From a virus: 55,119 nt of DNA. Both the position numbers and the translations under genes were made by a program. The stretch covers positions 1-55,119 of the IMG/VR virus record IMGVR_UViG_3300013120_000254; one strand, written 5' to 3'. Below, piece after piece: positions 25,201-34,890 of this stretch (the first letter of the stretch is position 1; the number at the start of each line of letters is the position of its first letter). Under the pieces are notes generated by a model. It was not told where the DNA came from and did not search any database. It saw only the letters and a program-made list of their open reading frames with translations.

Positions 25201-26523
25201 GGCGACATCAAGTACCAGCCAAGCGGCGAGGAGATGTGGGTCATCCGCCAGTCCGACTACCTCAAGGGCTGGGGGCAGTGGTACTGGAGGGAGTCCTTCG
25301 CGTCCGCTCAGTACAGCGGGACGACGGGGCGCAAGCTCACCTTTGACACCTACTGCTTGATGTCCGGGTACGTGGACGAGCTCCCCACTGGGGTGGACGG
25401 GAACACCTCCTACTTCGTCACGATCAACCACCGGAACCGCGCGCCTGGCGATGTGGAGTTCGGCGTCATCTTCCAGCGCGGCGCCGCCTCCACGGACGTA
25501 GACACTGACTGCACAGGGAACACGAGTCAGCTTTGGAGCGGAGGCGGCTCTGTCGCCACCGTCAACACGCCCTGCGGCTACTGGGGCCTCTGGAGCAAAA
25601 AGCACCTGGACAGCAGCGCTCGATGGGGGGTGGAGGTCGAGACGATCGACGGGGCCGACTACACGCGGCTGTGGGTGTTGACTCACTACGACGGGCTCTC
25701 CTGGTACGAGAACAACTCCGCGCACACGGACAGCGGCACGGCTGACTCCGGCTCCAGCAGCACGCAACTGGTGGACACCGGGCGCAACTTCACCACCGAG
25801 GGCTTCGGGGTCGGCGACGTCATCGAGAACATCACCGATGGCTGCTGGGGCTGGATCACTGCCGTGGGGACCACCACAGCGACCCACACCACGCTCAAGG
25901 ATGGCCGCGACAACGACTGGGGGACGGGCGGCGGCGACTCCTACCGGATCTGGAAGAACCACCGCGGTACGGTCAGCGCAGGGTCCACGCCGACCAACAT
26001 CTACGACGCAGCCGGGGGGTTTACGGCGACCTTCGGGACCACGTCACTCTACCTCAAGGAGATCAAGAACGAGACCACTGGCGAGCTGGTGACGGTCGCC
26101 ATCGGGGGCGTGGTCGATGACAACAACATCTCAACAGAGACAGCTAGCCTCGGCTGGAACACGGGCGACCAGTACACCGTTCGCTGGAAGTCGGCGGCCC
26201 CCACTACATCCTGGGAGGGCAACGCGATCTACCGTTGCGCCTACGCGAGCAACAGCGACTCTTTCAACGGCGAGGATGCCTCATCCGTCAGGTATGGCGG
26301 CGTGGCCAATCTGAGGAAGGCCGGGGTGGCCTGCTGGGGGCCGGTCTACGTGGCCAAGAGCACCACCTACAGTAACCCTCCGCCGCCCTACGACGGCCAT
26401 CCGACTCCCGGCACTGCCGCGCCGGGCCGCTACTGGGAGCGCCTGGGGCACTGGCTTGAGCCGCGCGGCAACGCTTACCTGCAGCTCGCTGGCAACACGA
26501 GCCACACGATCACCGTCACATGA
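22240..26523 (+). CDS. Giant distal tail protein with lectin-like and Calx-beta-like modules
   Basis: The product has 1,427 residues. Residues about 280-550 are Gly/Ser/aromatic beta-rich and resemble a jelly-roll (concanavalin-like) domain. Residues about 555-680 (KHHWPVSRRTVAYDQEHETE, then RREWTLKSRAATAEEV) match the DUF2460-like distal-tail core. About 720-800 (LSVAAGDTEATINITFLN, RERTLTITL) looks like a Calx-beta repeat. The remaining 600 residues are beta-rich with repeated Gly-Asp loops. In lambda the gene here encodes tail protein M. It starts with GTG inside the tape-measure gene and overlaps the gpL-like gene by ATGA. The added modules probably face the host surface (inference). Confidence 0.75.
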   Translation: MANNLPADDSFADVALSNNSGPRWTKPCLWLPGLLWNNGADTTTGHSITPEVCNIHNAYADTEAACQGASGSTSPGVGGWIFRDAETEDCSVIGNFYVRTVAGNWTFDSSGARTLCYGVMARITGAAGAQLTSNANTDFSETFLGPSYYALVRTGDWSGGVFENYYSLLRVIGPATPGGNSTITLLDQLQEDQSTSLWKQHHQASRTGGLRLDIITNGSTAEITCYRMTGFGESVELLQCDDTDPAAILETGHGGMMMLAEGYGTSSSDKYVFSCGNWQITDGTDVLARDEWERTNLDAAQITPLDGHNRRGPTLMGKYTGDQSGFSAFDDALLRNSSNEYLEVDSSPNGGFHIAYDPASNPYVQSRKLTAYWTAGAAGTRRAGVVLRAALGPAAVYEQGLTSGVDKTGYALVVETVSTTVWSTRIYRWSNGSYAIIASRLLNQSGDPFTPSFGSDIEITFSIENRNGSSHATGSVYLEPLFDGHKLTGWTISTDGAIENDDGTITDGSSGRVLAGPGQGFYSQVSGANEVRLQAFDQEAISYALDEREQLGIPVSQEQSGATQTLQIKHHWPVSRRTVAYDQEHETEIGYRHRHKSAQFQRREWTLKSRAATAEEVADLREDIRAAGGWDAPMNWVTPDQDSVVVRLNKDSFKVVKIDKDVYAFTLTLTEAVGPELIATYFEGRTALGEVDPSGWFNMHWEEDGTQIANPETGESASTVNPRPLTILFEEELEGPGLIYFETGGDAIADTNYTISETSPLSVAAGDTEATINITFLNRGRWYRERTLTITLTDVAGAVKLSTLPRLEYHVGIRPNPGEIPDVEFKAASSAKSAGVQSFGVPVYLNSNSPPVSDEDTTCYIRDESTGTVTYTIENGFIPSGVTSTEDTGGEDVVVNITNSGTGTITLHLDHPPDDGSEDNHWTFTDNFLHEGVDSSLDFEDQRVGEYQIPFAGEPGTYSRGGGTNAPGYEDYPGLYITQQSDIGVSPGDIKYQPSGEEMWVIRQSDYLKGWGQWYWRESFASAQYSGTTGRKLTFDTYCLMSGYVDELPTGVDGNTSYFVTINHRNRAPGDVEFGVIFQRGAASTDVDTDCTGNTSQLWSGGGSVATVNTPCGYWGLWSKKHLDSSARWGVEVETIDGADYTRLWVLTHYDGLSWYENNSAHTDSGTADSGSSSTQLVDTGRNFTTEGFGVGDVIENITDGCWGWITAVGTTTATHTTLKDGRDNDWGTGGGDSYRIWKNHRGTVSAGSTPTNIYDAAGGFTATFGTTSLYLKEIKNETTGELVTVAIGGVVDDNNISTETASLGWNTGDQYTVRWKSAAPTTSWEGNAIYRCAYASNSDSFNGEDASSVRYGGVANLRKAGVACWGPVYVAKSTTYSNPPPPYDGHPTPGTAAPGRYWERLGHWLEPRGNAYLQLAGNTSHTITVT

Positions 26524-27191
26524 CCGACTACGGCAGACAGCTGTTTCAGGAAGGCCGCGCCATCGCCGCGACCGATGAGATGGTCTGGCTGGTGGAGGCG
26601 GAGATCCCCTCCTCGCCGCTGACGCGGATCCGATTGACGAGCAACAACAACGCCCTGACTTTCGGCGAGGCCCTGGACGGCACACCCAACACCTACTGGC
26701 CCTACCCGATGAAGGTGGGGGGCATCACGAGGACCAAGGCCGGCGACCTACCTCAGATCCAGGTCGCGATCTCCAACTCGGCCAAGGACGTGATGGAGTA
26801 CATGGTCGAATACAACGGCCTGGTCGGGCAGCCAGCCGCCGTGCGGCTTGTGAACCTGGGCAACCTCCAGGACTACGAGAACCAGCTGCCCTTCCAGGGC
26901 GAGATCATCACGACGGAAGCCAGCCACCAGGCGGTCACGTTCTCGATCGGCCGCTTCAACGTGAAGAGCCTGCGCTTCCCGCGCCAGCGCTTCGTGGCTC
27001 ACCACTGCCGGTTCCAGTTCGGGGCTCCCCCGTGCGGGTACGATCGAGACCACCCGACGGCGACCTACTCAACCTGTGGCCGCACGTACCCTGAGTGCGT
27101 GACCCGCGGCGATGACGAGGAGTCCGTGATGGGCGTCAGCCGGCAGCACCCGACGCGCTTCGGTGGATGGAGGTCCATACCTGTCGGATGA
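26520..27191 (+). CDS. Minor tail protein L-like, probable Fe-S binding
   Basis: The product has 223 residues. After an N-terminal beta domain and the strand EASHQAVTFSIGRFNVKSLR, the C-terminal block has the Cys pattern HHCRFQFGAPPCGY, STCGRTYPEC and a final RFGGWRSIP. Lambda gpL carries four cysteines in an equivalent position that bind an iron-sulfur cluster, and this protein shows the same set. It bridges the distal tail and the tip. ATGA overlaps connect it to both neighbours. Confidence 0.8.
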   Translation: MTDYGRQLFQEGRAIAATDEMVWLVEAEIPSSPLTRIRLTSNNNALTFGEALDGTPNTYWPYPMKVGGITRTKAGDLPQIQVAISNSAKDVMEYMVEYNGLVGQPAAVRLVNLGNLQDYENQLPFQGEIITTEASHQAVTFSIGRFNVKSLRFPRQRFVAHHCRFQFGAPPCGYDRDHPTATYSTCGRTYPECVTRGDDEESVMGVSRQHPTRFGGWRSIPVG

Positions 27192-27568
27192 AGCGCCCCA
27201 GCTACAACGACCTCCTCCGGCGGTCCTACGCTGAGTGCAACTGCGCAGAGGCGGTGGCCGAGTACCTCCGCCGCCTGGGCCAGGATGAGGCCGCGCGCAC
27301 CATGCCCCTCAGTCACGAGGCGGCGGCCGAGGCCCTCAAGGTCGAGCAACCGCTGTGGGAGCGGATCGGCGATGATCCGCAGCGCCTAAACGAGGCCGGC
27401 GTGGTCATCATCTCGGAGGGAGTAGGCGGGGAGCTCCAGGCGGCGGTGACCGTGGGCGGCGACTTGGCCTTGACGGCCACGCGGGCCCGCGGGGTTCATG
27501 CCGTGAAGCTGAGAGGCTATCGTGATCTCACCGTGCATGGCTGTTACAGGTGGCGCGGTAAGCCATGA
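27188..27568 (+). CDS. Tail tip protein, possible NlpC/P60-type peptidase (gpK-like)
   Basis: The product has 126 residues. CNCAEAVAEYLRRLG near the N-terminus could supply a catalytic Cys, and ARGVHAVKLRG and LTVHGCYRW near the C-terminus contain His residues, the layout of a minimal NlpC/P60 cysteine peptidase. Position between gpL-like and the tip protein is that of lambda gpK, which has such a domain. The catalytic assignment is weak: the helix and strands are recognisable, but the motif is divergent. If active it would cut peptidoglycan peptides during entry. Confidence 0.45.
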   Translation: MKRPSYNDLLRRSYAECNCAEAVAEYLRRLGQDEAARTMPLSHEAAAEALKVEQPLWERIGDDPQRLNEAGVVIISEGVGGELQAAVTVGGDLALTATRARGVHAVKLRGYRDLTVHGCYRWRGKP

Positions 27569-30500
27569 TCACCATCACCAGAACCCCCAACCCCTTCGAT
27601 CCGGGCTCAAGGATCGTCGAGAGGATCAAGTGGAGGCCGGGCCTGACGGCTGGGGCCGTGGCCGGAGCTGGCTACGGGTATGTCGAGGTCAACGGCGTGG
27701 GCGCCACCCGGCAGCAGCAGCTCCGGGACCACGACTACGTGGCCGCTGTGCGGGTGCCGCACGAGGGATTCAGCTTCGTCAACTTCCTGCTCTACATGGC
27801 CGCCTCCGCGGCGATCTCCTACGGCATCCAGGCTCTGATGCCGGAGCCGGAGGGACCCACGGAGCGGGACTCTGAGAAGTCCCCCACCTACGGCTTCTCG
27901 CGGATGAAGAACGTCCGCGGGGAGAACCAGCCCATCCCGGTCATCTACGGCGAGCACCGCGTCGCGGGCACCATCGTCAACGAATTCGTAGAGGTCAACA
28001 ACGCCACCGGGGAGAGCACCTACTTCGCTCTAGTGGTCGTCAGCGAGGGCCCCATCTATGAGATCGCCGGGCAGCAGAAAGACACCGACCCGGACGACCC
28101 GTTGCGGTCAGAAGACGAGTCCATCCCCAACACGATCTTCTTGAACGGGAACCCGCTGGCCAACTTCCACGGGGTTAGGGCCTGGGTGCGCCTGGGCTCG
28201 CTAGACCAGGAGATGGTTCCTGGGTTCGAGAAAGCCAAGCGGACCTACGACGTCAATGTCTTCCTGACGCAGGAGCTCGGCACCCCCACCAGCCTCAGCA
28301 TCCTGGACTACGAGGCTGGCACTGAGGCGGACGAGCAGCGCTGGGACGACTACGGCTACGCCTGGGACGTGCCCGATACCGGCGTGGACGGGACCGAGAT
28401 CGTCGTCAACTTCCCGCAGGGTCTGTACCGCCTGGACAGCGACGCGGCAGAGCCTACGCTCTGGACGCTGGGCTACCGCTTCTGCAAGCTCGACGGCAAC
28501 GGCAACCCCCTGCTGGGTCCGGGGTACGGTGGCAACCTCGACGATGGCTGGGTGCGCTTTCCGTTCGAGACCTGGACGATGGCGCGGCAAGGAGCCTTCC
28601 AACTCTCCTTCCCCGTCAGCTTCTACGACCCCACGGACTACATCGCCCCTGTTGCCAGCGGCTGCCTGACGACCAACAGCGGCGCCACATGGTCGTCCAA
28701 CGCCTACTGGCGCTCGGGCCTCGTGGATAGCACCAAGCGCCCCGTCGAGTGGTCGGAAGACTCCGTCGCCGAGGAGCTCTCGTTCGAGACCTGGATCAAG
28801 TTCAACGGGGGCACTACTGCCAACACGCCCTTCGAGCCCGGCGAGACCGGCCTCTTGTGCCTCTTCGAGTGGACCAGCGACGGCAACGACAACGGCGTCT
28901 GGTTCGGGTTCCGCATCGGTTACGCCTACGGGAAGAATTGGGGTTGGCGCCCCTACATGAAGGTGGGGAAGTGGAGCCGCTCCCTGGAATGGCCGAAGGT
29001 GGACATCGAGGCGGACGAGTGGATCCACGTCATCTGGAGCCACAAGCGTCTCAGCTCCAGCAAGAACCGCAACGACTTCTTCCTCAACGGCGAGACTAAG
29101 GGCTCCTACATCAAGAACATGGACATCATCACCCCGATGTCCGGCACTGGTGGGGACGCTCGGTTCACGTTCGGCTACAAGAGCACGCTGATCGCGGATG
29201 CCGACTGGTACGTGCGGGCGGACTGGGACGAGACGGTGGTCCTGGCGAGGCCCGTTGGGCAGCAGTACGCCTCTCAGCGCTACAACGGAGGCGTGGGGCA
29301 GCGCTACATCGAGGCCAACAACCCCGACGTGATCGCCGGCTACCACCTGGACGTCGGCTTCGGGGACTTCAGCGCGTACCAGAACACGGCCACAGGCCAC
29401 GGCGCGTACCTGTTCGACACGACCGGCGGCATCATCTCCAAGCTGGTGGACCCTGGGCGTCAGCGTGGCCGCTACCGCCTGCAGGCGATGCGCATCAACT
29501 ACGACAACGACGCCGAGCAGCGGCGCCGGATGGATGATGCGGAATGGCAGCTCGCGGTCACCTGGCTAGAGGAGGCGTTCACATACCCAACCGCCGCCTA
29601 CTACGCGGTGGAAGTCCCGGCCAGCGAGCAGCTCAACACCAGCGCGCCGACGCTCACGGCTGTCTGCAAGGGCCGACTGGTGAAGATCTGGGACGGCGTC
29701 TCGACCGTGGCTCCGACGTTCACCAGGGAGTGGACGAAGAGCACAGCCTGGATCGCCGCGGACATGGCGAGCGACGCGACCTATGGGGGCGGTCGCGCCT
29801 TCCCCGAAGAGAAGATCGACTGGGAGTCTACGGAGGACTTCGCCACCGATTGCGCCAAGAGGGTCTACGACGGCCGGGGGAAGCGGGACTTCTACCGGCA
29901 GTTCTTCGACGAAGACAACAACTACATCGAGTACCCCGAGGCCTTCGATGCGGCTGGGAGCTTTGGGTGGTGGGCCGCCACCAGCTGCACGGTCACGGCG
30001 GACGATGAGACCGCCCCTGACGGCACGGTCACGGCGGACACGCTGCTAGACAACAGCCTCGTGGCGCTGGGTTGGGTGCAGATTGCCGGCGGGAGCCAGC
30101 CCTCCATCGGGCCGGAGGCCAGCTGGTGGTGTACCTCGCTCTTCGTCAAGAAGGACGAGCTCGCCACCACCTGGAGCCCGGCGATCGTGGCGCGCTACGG
30201 CGGCAACTCCGTCGTGGCGATCTGGAACAACGACACGGGCACGCCGGTCCAGAACTGCGAGGTCGAGGACTGGGATGATGACTGGTGGCTGGTCAAGGTG
30301 GCGCCCTACTACTACGTGGGCGGCACTGGCAACCTGATCGTCCAGATCAACCCGTCCTACACGACCTACAGTGGGACCGCTGCGGACGTCGCGGCCCACG
30401 GCTCCATCTCTATCTGGGGCTGCTACTCGCATCGGGGCCGCACGCACCTGACGTACCCGGACGACACGGGGGCCTCGGCCACGCTCTACATGGCCGACAT

Positions 30501-33500
30501 CGCCTCCGATGGCATCACGGCCCAGACGCTGCCTGGGCACTGGGCCACGGGCTATGAGCTCCGCCTGCGCGACTGCGCGGACAGTGACTGGGACACGCCC
30601 ACGACGGCCACGAAGGCCCTGGAGATCACCGAGGTCGAGATCGCGGACAACCGGGACGGCTACCGCCGCACCTGGATCATCCGGTGCAAGTGGTACACGG
30701 ACGAGACCATCGTCGAGCCCTCCTCGGACTTCTTCAACCTGATCTTGGACGGCTTCGAGTGGGACAACCCAGGGTCCAACTGGACGATCACGGGCGGCGG
30801 CACGCTGACGCAGACCTATGACGATGGCACAACGGCCGGCGAAGGGCCACTGGACTCGTCCCCGCTCCAGTCCGACGTCGGATGCTACACGGGAACCATG
30901 CTGGGCAGCTACGCGCAGCAGCCTACGTGCGCCTCTAGCACGACCATCGTGGCACGGGCGCTACTTTCCTGCGACGACCCCGCCACCGTGGTCTATCTGA
31001 ATGGGGACGATGGTTTCGGGCACACCGATCAGGGCCACATCAGCACAGACGCCCTGGCTGGAGGCCTATGGGAGGCTGTAGAGATCGAGCTCACCAACCA
31101 GGGCTCCACGCCGACGTTCTCCGTCCACTACACGACATCCTCGACGGCGGACGCCTGCTACGCGGACGCGATTGGCGCCTGGTACAGCGAGGACGCAAGC
31201 GGCAACGAGCCCGGCGGCACCGTGGAAGGCGCGGAGGCCCTCTTCGAGTACGACGCCGTTCACGACACATTCCAGGACCTGTGGACCACCATCGTCGAGT
31301 GCTGCCTGACGGCTCGCGCTACTCCCGTAGCCGAGGGCGATCGACTGCGGTTCAAGGTCGAGAAGTCGCGCACGCCGGTTGGGATGATCACGGCGGCCTC
31401 CACTATCGTGGATGGAGAGTACACCTTCGTGCCCAGGTGGAGCGATCCCTCGGAGCGCGCCAACAGTTTGACCATTGACTTCTGGGACCGGAATCTCAAC
31501 TGGGAGCGCTCCACGGTCTCTCGGGACCACCCCAGTGTGGAGAGCACATCGGATGCCGGGTTGATCCGCCCGGAGCCCTTCAGTATGCGCGGGGTCACGC
31601 GGCGCTCTCATCTGGTGCGCTACGCGGACTGGCGCCTCGCCATCGCCCACAACTCGATCACCGAATGCGAGTTCAAGGCGACGCCCACGGCGCTGCCCTA
31701 TGAGCCCAATGACGTCATCGTGCTGGCCAACGAGCTGATGCCGTGGGGCCAGAGCGGGCGCCTGATGAAGGATCACTCCTCGGGCAAGAACCTGCTCGAT
31801 GGGCCGCAGGAGTTCAGCGACACGGACTTCTGGTCGTACGGAGCCGGCCTCTCCGTGGCCGAGAACGTCGTCGGCACGCCCGAGGGCGACCCCAAGGGCG
31901 ACAAGATCACCCAGTCCAGCAGCTCGCAAGAGACCGTGGCGCAGCGCGTCTACGGGATCACAAACGGGATCTCGTATTGCTTCTCCATGAGAGTGCGGAA
32001 GGGCAACGGGAACAGGTGCGCCCTCTTGGTCGCGCAGGCCGGCGCCAGTGGGCAGACATGCCTCGCCGAGTACACCTACTCGACCGATACGTTCGCTGGG
32101 GTGGGGCTTCCCGGCGGGATCCAGCTGACCAAGGTCAACGAGGCCAACAGCTGGGTGCGCCTCGGGGTGGAGATCCAGTCGCAGGGGACGCAGTCCATCA
32201 CATGCACGTTCATCCCCGAGCGCAACGCTTCCTACATGGACGGCTGCTACGTCTACGTGGGCGACGCGCAGCTTGAGGCCGACACAGACGCTCCCACGGA
32301 GTTTGAGACAGCCGACGAGGGGCTCGTGATTGACCGCACGGTCGTTTTGGACGCGGGCGGGACTTACCTGGCGCGCATCACGTCCACCGAGACTGGGGCC
32401 AGCGAGACCGCCGATGTTCACGCCTGGCCGAAGACCTACTACCGGGGCGACGTCATCGACATCGACGAGTCCCAACTGACCTTCTATCCGCGGCAGGGGG
32501 ACGAGTACTCGATCTACACCGCGGACCAGCTCTTCGAGGGCGTGGTCACTCAGATCGGGCTGAACGAGGATCTCTCGCTGGACGTGCGGGTTGCGCAGTA
32601 CGTGGACTCGGCCTTCGACGCGGACGATCTCGACGACGACCTGGAGGTCTACGGGCAGAGCGACGGCGGGACCACGCCGCCCAGTCCTGACAGCGACGAC
32701 GACGGGCTGATCCCGAACGACCCGGACTCCATTGTGGTGGTGGAGGGCGCGGAGGAGGCGTCTGCCAACGCTCAGCGGCAGAACCTCCGCGTCACATGGG
32801 AGCACGACGCCGACACGCTCTACCTCGTGGAGCGCACGGATGTCTACATCGGCCTGGCGAGCAGCGAGACGGATATCGTGGGCGAGTTCCAGCACGTTGC
32901 CACGGCCCCGGGCTCTGCGCAGACCGTGCAGTTCACGGTGCCTTACGAGATCCTGGGCAGGCGGATCCGCGTGGCGGTGCAGCCGGTGAGCCGGCGTGGA
33001 GCTCGCAAGGCCGCGCGGCAGTGCGCGGCTCACTTCCATGAGATGTCGAAGTACCCGGCTCAGCCGGATGCCCCTACGGACTTCAACGCCCACATGGAGG
33101 GCGACCGGATCACGTTCACCTGGACGCCCCCCGGCAACGCTGCTGGTCTCGTGTACGAGGTCCGAATCGGCGGCGCCTCGCCGGAAGGCGGATGGGTTCT
33201 GGCTCAGGTCATAGGGGAAACCCGCGAGACCTCGCTGGGCCCCACGGAAGGATGGGCGAACGCCCGGCAGACCAACACGACTTACTACCTGCGGGCCAAG
33301 AACCAGCGGGGCGTCTACAGCGACGCCGTCACGCTGGCTTACGGCGCCCGCGTCCTGAACGCCACCATCCTCACGAGCAGCAACTACTGGTACGCCTACG
33401 CATCCGAGCACTGGCACGACTACGGTGACGGGTGGGTTACAGATACGTCACCACCCAGTTATGACCCGGCGCTCAGCAACCTGCAGCGCCACGCTGACGG

Positions 33501-34059
33501 CTATCTGGAGTTCCAGACCGGAGAGACAAGGGGTACGTACACGACCGCGGGGATCACCGGGGCCCCGGGGCACTTCAAGCGCGAGGAGCCCCTGCGCATT
33601 GAGGCGGTTCTGATTGCGACTTGTCACAATCCCACCCTTGTGGGCGAAGGAAGGATCAACGACGACGGTTCGACCAAGTGGGACTCCACCGACGCGCCTG
33701 ACCGCATGGACTGGCCATTCCAGGGCAACGTGACGCTGGAGGGCCTACTCCAGGGCGATCTGCCCGGCGTCACGATCCAGATGAAGCTCATCCGCGAAGT
33801 TGAGCCCAGCGCGCCTGGCGGCGCCAAGGTGGCCATCTCTACCGACACGGATGCCCAGGGGGCGGATGGCTGGCTTGACTACCGGCCGGGGCTGTACGCC
33901 TGCCAGTCGGCCCAGTTCCGCTTGGTGGTGACGCGCCCCGGCACGGAATGGACGGTCCGCATCCACGAGTTCTCCACGGCCACCGTTCGCTTGCCGGAAC
34001 AGAGGCACTACCGTACCCCGCAAGAGCGCGAAGACGCGCAGGATCTCGAACTTGGCTAG
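27565..34059 (+). CDS. Tail tip / central hub protein (gpI-gpJ type fusion)
   Basis: The product has 2,164 residues. The N-terminus has a hydrophobic stretch (FVNFLLYMAASAAISYGI, about 68-85) followed by RGENQPIPVIYGEHRVAG, which is typical of lambda gpI/gpJ. Inserted modules include a LamG/concanavalin-like domain (about 400-570, with EWIHVIWSHKR), two carbohydrate-binding-like modules (about 795-970 and 1408-1582) and at least one fibronectin-III-like domain (about 1830-1930, ITFTWTPPGNAAGLVYEV). The hub binds the host receptor and opens the tail tip. It is about twice the length of lambda gpJ. It starts in ATGA overlap with the peptidase-like gene. Confidence 0.9.
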   Translation: MITITRTPNPFDPGSRIVERIKWRPGLTAGAVAGAGYGYVEVNGVGATRQQQLRDHDYVAAVRVPHEGFSFVNFLLYMAASAAISYGIQALMPEPEGPTERDSEKSPTYGFSRMKNVRGENQPIPVIYGEHRVAGTIVNEFVEVNNATGESTYFALVVVSEGPIYEIAGQQKDTDPDDPLRSEDESIPNTIFLNGNPLANFHGVRAWVRLGSLDQEMVPGFEKAKRTYDVNVFLTQELGTPTSLSILDYEAGTEADEQRWDDYGYAWDVPDTGVDGTEIVVNFPQGLYRLDSDAAEPTLWTLGYRFCKLDGNGNPLLGPGYGGNLDDGWVRFPFETWTMARQGAFQLSFPVSFYDPTDYIAPVASGCLTTNSGATWSSNAYWRSGLVDSTKRPVEWSEDSVAEELSFETWIKFNGGTTANTPFEPGETGLLCLFEWTSDGNDNGVWFGFRIGYAYGKNWGWRPYMKVGKWSRSLEWPKVDIEADEWIHVIWSHKRLSSSKNRNDFFLNGETKGSYIKNMDIITPMSGTGGDARFTFGYKSTLIADADWYVRADWDETVVLARPVGQQYASQRYNGGVGQRYIEANNPDVIAGYHLDVGFGDFSAYQNTATGHGAYLFDTTGGIISKLVDPGRQRGRYRLQAMRINYDNDAEQRRRMDDAEWQLAVTWLEEAFTYPTAAYYAVEVPASEQLNTSAPTLTAVCKGRLVKIWDGVSTVAPTFTREWTKSTAWIAADMASDATYGGGRAFPEEKIDWESTEDFATDCAKRVYDGRGKRDFYRQFFDEDNNYIEYPEAFDAAGSFGWWAATSCTVTADDETAPDGTVTADTLLDNSLVALGWVQIAGGSQPSIGPEASWWCTSLFVKKDELATTWSPAIVARYGGNSVVAIWNNDTGTPVQNCEVEDWDDDWWLVKVAPYYYVGGTGNLIVQINPSYTTYSGTAADVAAHGSISIWGCYSHRGRTHLTYPDDTGASATLYMADIASDGITAQTLPGHWATGYELRLRDCADSDWDTPTTATKALEITEVEIADNRDGYRRTWIIRCKWYTDETIVEPSSDFFNLILDGFEWDNPGSNWTITGGGTLTQTYDDGTTAGEGPLDSSPLQSDVGCYTGTMLGSYAQQPTCASSTTIVARALLSCDDPATVVYLNGDDGFGHTDQGHISTDALAGGLWEAVEIELTNQGSTPTFSVHYTTSSTADACYADAIGAWYSEDASGNEPGGTVEGAEALFEYDAVHDTFQDLWTTIVECCLTARATPVAEGDRLRFKVEKSRTPVGMITAASTIVDGEYTFVPRWSDPSERANSLTIDFWDRNLNWERSTVSRDHPSVESTSDAGLIRPEPFSMRGVTRRSHLVRYADWRLAIAHNSITECEFKATPTALPYEPNDVIVLANELMPWGQSGRLMKDHSSGKNLLDGPQEFSDTDFWSYGAGLSVAENVVGTPEGDPKGDKITQSSSSQETVAQRVYGITNGISYCFSMRVRKGNGNRCALLVAQAGASGQTCLAEYTYSTDTFAGVGLPGGIQLTKVNEANSWVRLGVEIQSQGTQSITCTFIPERNASYMDGCYVYVGDAQLEADTDAPTEFETADEGLVIDRTVVLDAGGTYLARITSTETGASETADVHAWPKTYYRGDVIDIDESQLTFYPRQGDEYSIYTADQLFEGVVTQIGLNEDLSLDVRVAQYVDSAFDADDLDDDLEVYGQSDGGTTPPSPDSDDDGLIPNDPDSIVVVEGAEEASANAQRQNLRVTWEHDADTLYLVERTDVYIGLASSETDIVGEFQHVATAPGSAQTVQFTVPYEILGRRIRVAVQPVSRRGARKAARQCAAHFHEMSKYPAQPDAPTDFNAHMEGDRITFTWTPPGNAAGLVYEVRIGGASPEGGWVLAQVIGETRETSLGPTEGWANARQTNTTYYLRAKNQRGVYSDAVTLAYGARVLNATILTSSNYWYAYASEHWHDYGDGWVTDTSPPSYDPALSNLQRHADGYLEFQTGETRGTYTTAGITGAPGHFKREEPLRIEAVLIATCHNPTLVGEGRINDDGSTKWDSTDAPDRMDWPFQGNVTLEGLLQGDLPGVTIQMKLIREVEPSAPGGAKVAISTDTDAQGADGWLDYRPGLYACQSAQFRLVVTRPGTEWTVRIHEFSTATVRLPEQRHYRTPQEREDAQDLELG

Positions 34060-34411
34060 TGGCAGCATCACTCCTGGCTTCCTGTCGGCCAGCACCAACG
34101 GGCGACAGATCAAGGTGGCGGCGACGGCGACGGCCGGGACGCTGCTCCACACGGCCGTTTCTGGCACTGACGACATCGACTACATCACGCTGGAGGCGTG
34201 CAACACCCACACCTCCACGGTGACGCTGACGATCGAGTGGGGCGGGACTACCAGCCCCGACGACCTGGTCGTCATCGAGCTGGGGTCCAACCGAGGCCGC
34301 CAGCTGATCGTTGACCGCGGCGTGTTGAACAACGGCCTGGCTGTGCGCGCGTTCGCAGACACGGCGGACGTGGTCGTTATCCACGGCCTGGTGAGGACGG
34401 TGACCCTGTGA
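34052..34411 (+). CDS. Small fibre/tip-associated protein
   Basis: The product has 119 residues, beta-rich and Thr/Ala rich (GRQIKVAATATAGTLLHTAV), with a start at TTG overlapping the hub stop. It resembles small phage proteins found directly after the tip gene, which may be fibre heads or chaperones, but no specific family is recognised. The start codon is unusual; no better one is in frame nearby. The next gene overlaps its stop (GTGA). Confidence 0.6.
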   Translation: MASGSITPGFLSASTNGRQIKVAATATAGTLLHTAVSGTDDIDYITLEACNTHTSTVTLTIEWGGTTSPDDLVVIELGSNRGRQLIVDRGVLNNGLAVRAFADTADVVVIHGLVRTVTL

Positions 34412-34881
34412 GGGAGCGGGTCCCGCAAGACCTCGCGGTGTTCTTGGATGCCGACTGTGGCGCCGGAACGACGACGATCTCGGGGGTTACCACCGCCCCG
34501 GTGGGCTCCGCCGTCGAGATATCTGACACCAATCACTTCACCCTCACGGCGACTACGATCGCGCCGACCCAGAGCGGCATGTACCTGGTCATCGCCTCGA
34601 TGACCACCGATGCGACCTCCACGACCCGAACAGCCACCCGCTGTTGGATGCAGGTAGACACCACCGGCACGGGCTCGTCCTACGCCACCCTCGCGCAGAC
34701 GGTGCGGTGGATGTACTGCAGGACCACGGCGACTGGCGAGGACAGCGCGACGATGCACGTCATCATGCATCTGCCCGCTGGCTCGCTCCTCCGAATGCAG
34801 ACGTCCATCGTGGCCGGCAGCACGGCTCAGATAAAGGACGACGCCTGCTCTTGGACCCTGGTTCGCTTGGCGGCTTCATAG
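34408..34881 (+). CDS. Fibre head protein, C1q/TNF-like fold
   Basis: The product has 157 residues. The pattern HFTLTATTIAPTQSGMYLV, then TRTATRCWMQVD and the closing strands resemble jelly-roll (C1q/TNF-type) trimeric heads of phage fibres. Related blocks (GHYLVIYNC, GHYLICASV) occur in the large fibre at 41728-44565. It starts with GTG overlapping the upstream stop. A trimeric receptor-binding tip is a reasonable inference. No catalytic residues are visible. Confidence 0.55.
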   Translation: MRERVPQDLAVFLDADCGAGTTTISGVTTAPVGSAVEISDTNHFTLTATTIAPTQSGMYLVIASMTTDATSTTRTATRCWMQVDTTGTGSSYATLAQTVRWMYCRTTATGEDSATMHVIMHLPAGSLLRMQTSIVAGSTAQIKDDACSWTLVRLAAS

Positions 34882-34890
34882 GAGACCATC

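Noticed and set aside
31066-33417. 783-residue leftward open frame
   Set aside because: It is a complement of the hub protein gene; the hub gene has domains and the right gene order.
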